A stretch of 64,000 nucleotides of DNA from Bog-756 sp963828385 (GTDB lineage Bacteria > Actinomycetota > Acidimicrobiia > Acidimicrobiales > RAAP-2). Position 1 is the stretch's first letter; every line of letters starts with the position of its first letter. The notes under the pieces are model-generated. The model was given only the letters and a program-made list of their open reading frames with translations. It was not told the origin of the DNA and did not search any database. Position numbers and translations under genes: made by a program. The DNA is taken from positions 2,046,001 through 2,110,000 of the forward strand of contig CAWHEF010000002.1 in the NCBI GenBank assembly GCA_963828385.1, written 5' to 3'. This document shows, in pieces, positions 59,481 to 64,000 of the stretch.

Positions 59481-60443
59481 ATGGAGGCCGCCGCCATCTC
59501 GAGCGTTCGCTCGGTCAAGATCACCGCCGACGGAGTGCGGATCGTCGACGCTTTCCCTGAGGAGGGAGCAGGCACCCGGGTCTCGGTGGCCACGTCGGGG
59601 ATCTGCGGATCCGATCTCCATCTGGTGGCATCCGGGCCGTCGCCGATCACCCTGGGGCACGAGTTCTGCGGTCGTCTCGACGACGGCACTCCCGTGGCCG
59701 TGCTCCCCAACCGGTCGTGTGGCCGGTGCGAGCGGTGCCGGGCCGGAAACGAGCAGCAGTGCGCCGAGCTCTTCAGCTCCATGTACGGGATCACGCTCGA
59801 CGGGGGGATGGCCGACGAGTCGTGGGTCCAACCCGACTGCGCCAAGGTCCTTCCCGACCGGGTCCGGCTGGAGGACGCCTGCCTGGTCGAACCCCTGGCT
59901 GTCGCCGTGCACGGGCTGCACCGCAGCGGAGCTGTCGCCGGGGTCGACGTGGTCGTGATCGGGGATGGCCCCATCGGGCTCTGCGCCGTCACCGCCGCCG
60001 GCCACTCGGGCATCTCGGTGGACCTCGCCGGGCACCGCGCCCATCGCAGTGACGCCGGGTACCGCCTCGGCGCCGGGCGCGAGATCGGGCGGGACTACGA
60101 CATCGTGCTGGACGCGGCGGGGACGCAGAGCTCGATGGACCAGGCGGTCGAGCTCGCCAGGCCCGGTGGGACGATCGGCTTGCTCGGGACGTTCTGGGAT
60201 CCGGTGTCGGTCACCCTGGCCATGCAGATGAAGGAGCTCACGCTGATCCCGGCATTCACCTACGGGCACCATCATGATGCCTCCGAATTCGAGGACGCCA
60301 TTGCTCTGCTCGACACCGCGCCCGAGCTTCCTGAGGCGGTCATCACCCATCGATTCCCCCTCTCCGACGCGCCCGAGGCGTTCCGGGTCGCCGGCGACCG
60401 GACGAGCGGAGCCATCAAAGTCGTGCTGCACACCGACGCCTGA
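59481..60443 (+). CDS. Zinc-dependent medium-chain alcohol dehydrogenase
   Basis: The 320-residue protein has catalytic zinc ligands Cys42 and His60-Glu61 (LGHEFCG), and structural zinc cysteines 80, 83, 86 and 94 (CGRCERC...C). VVVIGDGPIGLCAV is the nucleotide motif, while the strand after it (SVDLAGHRAHRSDAG) lacks the acidic residue of NAD enzymes, which suggests NADP. It is shorter than the usual 345-370 residues. The substrate is unknown. Confidence 0.88.
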   Translation: MEAAAISSVRSVKITADGVRIVDAFPEEGAGTRVSVATSGICGSDLHLVASGPSPITLGHEFCGRLDDGTPVAVLPNRSCGRCERCRAGNEQQCAELFSSMYGITLDGGMADESWVQPDCAKVLPDRVRLEDACLVEPLAVAVHGLHRSGAVAGVDVVVIGDGPIGLCAVTAAGHSGISVDLAGHRAHRSDAGYRLGAGREIGRDYDIVLDAAGTQSSMDQAVELARPGGTIGLLGTFWDPVSVTLAMQMKELTLIPAFTYGHHHDASEFEDAIALLDTAPELPEAVITHRFPLSDAPEAFRVAGDRTSGAIKVVLHTDA

Positions 60444-60682
60444 GGGCAGGCGGGTCCCGTCGGACAAGGTGTGGACGGGCCGCGACAGGCCGCGACGATA
60501 AATTCGCCACCCCACGAAATAGGCTTCCTCGCTGGCAAACGCGTTCGTCGCCGGAATGTCGCGGCCGGACAGCCTTGCGCCGACCTGCAGACACCCGGGC
60601 TGCGCTGCAGCGCGCATCCGCTCAGCCATGTGCACGGCCACCGGAAGTGCTGGATGTCCGGCCGCAAGGAGTACGAGGGGCA

Positions 60683-61426
60683 ATGACACGACAACGGGCC
60701 AAGGGCGGCGCGCGCCATGACGGCGTGACCGCTCACGGTGAGATGGTCAACACGGATCGCAACGATGACCCTGCTGGTAGCGGGTCGGACGGTGCTGGGC
60801 CGGACGACGACGCCGACTTCTTCGACCGGCGCCGGGCCCGGGGAACCCGGACTCGGCTGGCCATCGTCGAGTCCCTGATCGCGCTCATCGAGGACGGGCG
60901 CGACCCTGTCGATGCCCAGCGCCTAGCTCAGCGAGCTCGGGTGGCCGAGCGCACGGTCCACAATCACTTCGAACGCGTCGGCGACATCTACCTCGAAGCG
61001 GCGATGCTCCAGATCTCGCGCTACAGGGACCTGGTCGCCATCATCCCTTCTCGGGGTCCGCTCCACGTCCGCATCGACACGACCTGCCGCCACCGGAAGC
61101 ACTACTTCGAAGCCATCAGCCCGGTCCTCAATGTGGCGTGGCGCCGCATCCCCGAGGTCAGGGACTGGAAGATCGCCTTGGCGGACCACCACGGCCTGCT
61201 CCGTCGACAGCTTTCGACGGCGTTCGCGCCCGAGATCGAGGACCGGGGAACAGGTGCCCAGCTCCTCCTCGACACGCTGGACACCGCCACCGGCTGGCAC
61301 AACTGGTTCATCCTGCGGGTCGAGCAGGGCATCTCCCCGAAAAAGGCAGAGGAGATGATGGGGCTCACCCTCGGATCGCTCCTGGGGATGTCCTCCACGG
61401 GATTGCCGCCTCCGACGATGGCATAG
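60683..61426 (+). CDS. TetR/AcrR-family regulator
   Basis: The 247-residue protein has a disordered acidic N-terminal 45 residues (GSGSDGAGPDDDADFF), then the TetR HTH: TRTRLAIVESLIALIEDGRDPVDAQRLAQRARVAERTVHNHF across about 55-96. A helical ligand domain follows. The HVRIDTTCRHRKHYFEAISPVL segment begins the latter. ATG 60683 was chosen because GAGGGGC precedes it and the earlier frame is poor. No target is obvious; its closest gene is the alcohol dehydrogenase 239 bp upstream. Confidence 0.87.
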   Translation: MTRQRAKGGARHDGVTAHGEMVNTDRNDDPAGSGSDGAGPDDDADFFDRRRARGTRTRLAIVESLIALIEDGRDPVDAQRLAQRARVAERTVHNHFERVGDIYLEAAMLQISRYRDLVAIIPSRGPLHVRIDTTCRHRKHYFEAISPVLNVAWRRIPEVRDWKIALADHHGLLRRQLSTAFAPEIEDRGTGAQLLLDTLDTATGWHNWFILRVEQGISPKKAEEMMGLTLGSLLGMSSTGLPPPTMA

Positions 61427-61459
61427 GACCCTGATGACCCGGCTCCGAGGGCCGCCAGA

Positions 61460-62055
61460 TCACAGGCGACCGTCCCAGGGCGTCTCGTTGAAGCAGTCGA
61501 GGACCGGCCCACCCCGGCCCCAGCTGATCCGGGTCACCGAGGCAGTGGCCAGATAGAGACGCCAAGTGGCTTGAACTCCGATCCCGAGGGCCCAGCACGT
61601 GGCCACCTTGATCGGAGTCACGTGGCTGACGACCACGACCGGCGCCTCTCCTCGCGCCCCATCGCCGTCCCGGGCGAACAGGTCCCTGCACGCCGAGCGG
61701 ACACGTTCCTCCACCTGGACGAGCGATTCGCCGCCGGGAGGGCGGAACTCAGGGTCGGACCGCCAGGTCGCCCAGACCCGGAGGGAACCTCGGTCAGCCG
61801 CTCCCCGTCGAACATGCCGTAGTCGACCTCGATCCAGCGCTCGTCTGTCTCGACAGCGAGATCGGTGCCGAGGGCCAGTGCTGTCTCCCGAGCTCGGCCG
61901 AGCGGGCTCGAGATGAGCGTTCCCGCTCCTGCGGCAGACGGGCGTAACGCCTCCGCTTGGGCCTTGCCCCACTCGGTGAGCGGCGCCTCCATCCGCCCAA
62001 GGAGCCGCCCTTCGGCGTTGGCCGTGGACTCGCCGTGTCGGAGCAGGATCAACAC
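61460..62055 (-). pseudogene. Histidine phosphatase (phosphoglycerate mutase family), frameshifted
   Basis: One frame starts at 62055 with LILLRHGESTANAEGRL (catalytic RHG) and runs through LISSPLGRARETALALG and VDYGMFDGERLTEVP. The frame then breaks. A second frame gives VWATWRSDPEFRPPGGESLVQVEERV, VVVVSHVTPIKVATCWALG (catalytic His) and ends WDGRL at 61460. One C added to the CCC at about 61783-61785 yields EVPLRVWATW, as expected for the family. It sits after the zinc-ribbon gene, where actinobacteria usually have an RNase H/CobC-like phosphatase. The RNase H domain is missing here. Confidence 0.75.
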
Positions 62056-62082
62056 CGGACTGATCGTTCCAGACGGCGGCTC

Positions 62083-62799
62083 TCAGCGCACGAGGATGCG
62101 GTCGCACTGGGTGCAGGTCACGAGCTCGTCAGGGGGGAGGTGCCGGATCCGATCGAGATCGACGGACGACAACGTGAGGTGGCATCCGCCACACCGGTCT
62201 CCCACGAGTCGAGCCGCACCAACCCCCCCGAGCCGCGAGCGGAGCTTCTCGTACCGCTCGGCCAAGGGCTCGGGGAGCCCTGCCGCCTCGAGGCGGCGGC
62301 CGGCTTCTTCCTCCTCGATCGACCGGCGGGTTGACCGCTCCGCCTCGGCGATGGCAGAGGTGAGGCGCTCGATGTCCGCATCGAGCGCCTCGGAGGCCGA
62401 GACGTGCTGCGACAGGGCCGCATCGAGCGGCTCCTCCTCCTCGAGTAGGTCGATCTCCTGCTCCTCGAACCTGCTCTGACGCTCCGCCAGCTGATGCACC
62501 TCATGGTCCATGGCCTGGAGGTCCCGGGATGCGGTCACCGTCCCCGACTCCATACGCTGCTCGATGGCGTGACGACGGTGGGCGGCCTCTTCGATCTGCC
62601 CTTCCAGGTGGCGCTGCCGGGTGGCGAGATCCTCCACCTGGGACCGGACCTCCTCCATGGCCTCACCAAGTCGCGCCTTGCGCCGCAGGGCGGCATCCAG
62701 CTCGACACGTTCCGGCAGCACGTCCAAGCCGTGGCGCAACTGGTCCAGGGCGGTGTCGTGCTCCTGGACCCGGAGCAAGGTGTCGAACGGCTCGGTCAT
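62083..62799 (-). CDS. Coiled-coil protein with C-terminal C4 zinc ribbon (zf-RING_7)
   Basis: The 238-residue protein has a long helical coiled coil (about 5-185, rich in Glu, Arg and Leu heptads) followed by a zinc ribbon with CGGC and CTQC near the end, DRCGGCHLTLSS and ELVTCTQCDRILVR. The family is widespread in actinobacteria next to a NIF3-like gene and a CobC-like phosphatase; function unsettled. Its ATG overlaps the NUDIX stop. It is probably co-transcribed with the phosphatase remnant. Confidence 0.9.
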   Translation of the reverse strand: MTEPFDTLLRVQEHDTALDQLRHGLDVLPERVELDAALRRKARLGEAMEEVRSQVEDLATRQRHLEGQIEEAAHRRHAIEQRMESGTVTASRDLQAMDHEVHQLAERQSRFEEQEIDLLEEEEPLDAALSQHVSASEALDADIERLTSAIAEAERSTRRSIEEEEAGRRLEAAGLPEPLAERYEKLRSRLGGVGAARLVGDRCGGCHLTLSSVDLDRIRHLPPDELVTCTQCDRILVR

Positions 62800-63446
62800 C
62801 GTCTCCCGGTCAGCCTACGGGCTGTGGCCAGGCCGCCGACAAGGGCCTCGTCGGCTGCAGCCATCGCCTCGTCCCAATCGAACCAGGCGACGTCCTGGCT
62901 CTCCCCGGGCCCGGGAGCCGGATCGGCGTCGGGCGCTTCGAGCAGGTACCGGAGATCGAGGTGCACATGGCCGGTCGGCACCAGGTGGACGTCCACGTGG
63001 ACGAGTAGAGGACGGCCAGAAGGATGGCCCACCGGCAGGCCGGTCTCTTCGCCGCACTCGCGCAGTGCCGCGTCGTCGGGCGTCTCGTCAGGCTCCAGGT
63101 GGCCGCCCGGTTGGATCCAACGGCCGAGCCGACGATGGCGGTGGAGCACGACACCCCGGTCGCCGACGACGATCCCGGACGCCGTGACGTGGGTCGGATC
63201 GGCCGACCGGTCGAACGGTCGGGCCAACCGACCGAGCGCTGCCACCATCTCCGACAGGGACGATTCCTCCCGCCGGTCCCCCGCACGGTGGGCCAGGAGC
63301 GCGGCGAGCAGGCGGGCGACCGGTGCCGCCGGCTCAGGCAGACTTCCGACGCTGCCGGTGGATCCGACGGCGCTCGCGTTCGGTGGTGCCGCCCCAGATC
63401 CCCTCGCGCTCACGGTTGGCGAGAGCGTGCTCCAGGCAGGCCTCAC
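62796..63446 (-). CDS. NUDIX hydrolase
   Basis: The 216-residue frame carries the NUDIX box GGHLEPDETPDDAALRECGEETGL, in the form Gx5Ex7REUxEEx(G/T). VTASGIVVGDRGVVLHRHRRLGRWIQPGGH comes before it. The family hydrolyses nucleoside diphosphate-linked compounds; the real substrate is unknown. Start is uncertain: the GTG at 63446 lies inside whiB, and the first 35 residues look non-family. Yet N-terminal helices from about residue 38 (PVARLLAALLAHRAG) are family-like, so Met67 is too late. It is coupled to the zinc-ribbon gene by an ATGA overlap. Confidence 0.83.
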   Translation of the reverse strand: MRPAWSTLSPTVSARGSGAAPPNASAVGSTGSVGSLPEPAAPVARLLAALLAHRAGDRREESSLSEMVAALGRLARPFDRSADPTHVTASGIVVGDRGVVLHRHRRLGRWIQPGGHLEPDETPDDAALRECGEETGLPVGHPSGRPLLVHVDVHLVPTGHVHLDLRYLLEAPDADPAPGPGESQDVAWFDWDEAMAAADEALVGGLATARRLTGRR

Positions 63447-63564
63447 GCACTACGCACTGGTCACAGATGGACTTTGCCTCATCGGCCTCCTCGTCGGAGA
63501 CCGGGTAGAACACGTCTGGATCGATGCCCCGGCAGGCTGCGTGCTTGCGCCAGGTGGCCTTCAT
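63334..63564 (-). CDS. WhiB-family iron-sulfur transcription factor
   Basis: The 76-residue WhiB-like protein has cluster cysteines 11, 34, 37 and 43 (C-x22-C-x2-C-x5-C), turn motif GIWGG at 55-59, and a basic DNA-binding tail RERRRIHRQRRK. WhiB proteins hold a 4Fe-4S cluster and bind sigma factor region 4. The short N-terminus and the FYPVSDEEADEAKSICDQCVVREACLEHAL text resemble WhiB2/WhmD-type or WhiB1-type. The 3' end overlaps the NUDIX frame by up to 113 bp. Confidence 0.95.
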   Translation of the reverse strand: MKATWRKHAACRGIDPDVFYPVSDEEADEAKSICDQCVVREACLEHALANREREGIWGGTTERERRRIHRQRRKSA

Positions 63565-63780
63565 GGGGAAGTCACTTCCTCGTTACTCGATGGATCACTG
63601 AGTTCCGTCCCACTGACCTCTGTGACCTGGTAAAACACGATCTACAGGCAAAAAGGGCGGAACTGACAGTATGACCCAGCCAACCCCGCGATGTCCACAA
63701 ATCCGCTTGACGATCCCGCCGGGCCCGCCCTGGGGTGGCACCGGCCGGTGCTTGGAGCACGCTGTCTAGGATCCCAGAGC
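63565..63780. other. Divergent promoter region of whiB
   Basis: About 215 bp, clearly richer in A and T than the rest (for example around 63628-63665), separates whiB from the plus-strand epimerase gene. It should contain both promoters. GAGGAAG lies near the whiB ATG on the minus strand. Confidence 0.5.
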
Positions 63781-64000
63781 ATGTCCACCGAGGCCCTCCG
63801 GGGCGAGTCCATCGTCGTCACCGGGGTCACCGGTCAGGTTGCCGGCCCGATGGCCGTCGCACTGGCCAAGGACAACCACGTGGTGGGGGCGGCCCGGTTC
63901 AGGGACCCCGCATCCCGCGTCCGCCTCGAGGAGAGCGGGATCACCTGTGTCCCCGTCGACCTCCTCACTGGGGACGTCGCGGGCCTTCCCGCCGACGCCG
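63781..64000 (+). CDS. NAD(P)-binding epimerase/dehydratase-like protein, 3' end outside the window
   Basis: The 73 codons present begin with an ATG and encode IVVTGVTGQVAGPMAVALAK, a GxxGxxA/G nucleotide-binding turn of extended SDR proteins. VVGAARFRDPASR (an Arg after beta-2, favouring NADP) and VPVDLLTGD follow. The enzyme probably modifies a sugar nucleotide or a related keto/hydroxyl group. The rest lies beyond the window. Confidence 0.8.
   Translation, partial: MSTEALRGESIVVTGVTGQVAGPMAVALAKDNHVVGAARFRDPASRVRLEESGITCVPVDLLTGDVAGLPADA

Noticed and set aside
60683..61426. TetR protein as the KstR2 regulator of the HIP genes
   Set aside because: It is 23 kb from fadE30, next to unrelated genes, and no matching operator could be traced between the two places.

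Overview
The window reads as a stretch of chromosome from a high-GC actinobacterium. The evidence is a WhiB regulator, an F420-type PPOX protein, a type A RNase P RNA with a GC-rich P1 helix, a family 1 encapsulin, heavy use of GTG starts, and many lipid or steroid type beta-oxidation genes. A member of Acidimicrobiia fits the gene mix, but that placement is inference. I see no rRNA, CRISPR array, transposase, integrase or phage gene. A short-period tandem repeat turns up every 5-10 kb.

Layout. 1-1.8 kb: the start of a ParA ATPase, a broken AlkZ-like fragment, tRNA-Arg/His/Lys and a DHFR-like reductase. 2-6 kb: a secreted SGNH hydrolase and a minus-strand operon (acyl-CoA dehydrogenase, remnant of a PIG-L deacetylase, methyltransferase, glycosyltransferase). 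6-13.9 kb: mixed housekeeping genes bounded by two paralogous alpha/beta hydrolases (TMEM175 channel, aldose epimerase, SurE, nitrilase, ArfB, SDR, GNAT, OsmC). 13.9-20.8 kb: a frameshifted methyltransferase-Mug glycosylase, a CaCA exchanger, PPOX, a HiPIP-like 85-residue protein, a thiolase-like protein, DUF4031, rhodanese and a DHA2 transporter.

20.9-37.3 kb is a catabolic island. It has a FadE28/FadE29-like dehydrogenase pair, a thiolase, then eleven minus-strand genes. Three of these (fadE30, ipdF, fadD3) match the mycobacterial pathway that degrades the steroid CD-ring acid HIP. They are followed by a zinc alcohol dehydrogenase and a tightly overlapping seven-gene set: acyl-CoA ligase, EthD-like protein, second ligase, SDR, P450, ferredoxin and AurF-type di-iron oxygenase. 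The order suggests acids are activated to CoA thioesters, oxidised, and fed into beta-oxidation.

37.4-43.3 kb: MsrB, SSB with two tiny genes behind it, an encapsulin shell gene, a methyltransferase, and a Fur-rubrerythrin-DUF3501 stress set. 43.4-48.4 kb: a translationally coupled glycerol operon (glpD, an alkyl-DHAP-synthase-like flavoenzyme, an FGGY kinase). 48.4-54.7 kb: a ferredoxin-reductase-like flavoprotein, an MBL hydrolase, an acyl-CoA ligase with a Gly-Asp repeat, xseAB and rnpB. 54.9-64 kb: a VapBC-type toxin-antitoxin pair with a 20-bp palindrome, HxlR and TetR regulators, a lipoprotein SurE, small conserved proteins, a frameshifted histidine phosphatase, a zinc-ribbon coiled-coil protein, NUDIX, WhiB and the start of an epimerase.

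Four genes (the AlkZ fragment, tRNA-Arg, Mug fusion, histidine phosphatase) each become normal if one base is added to or removed from a short G or C run. Base-calling indels in the assembly are therefore a live alternative to true decay.
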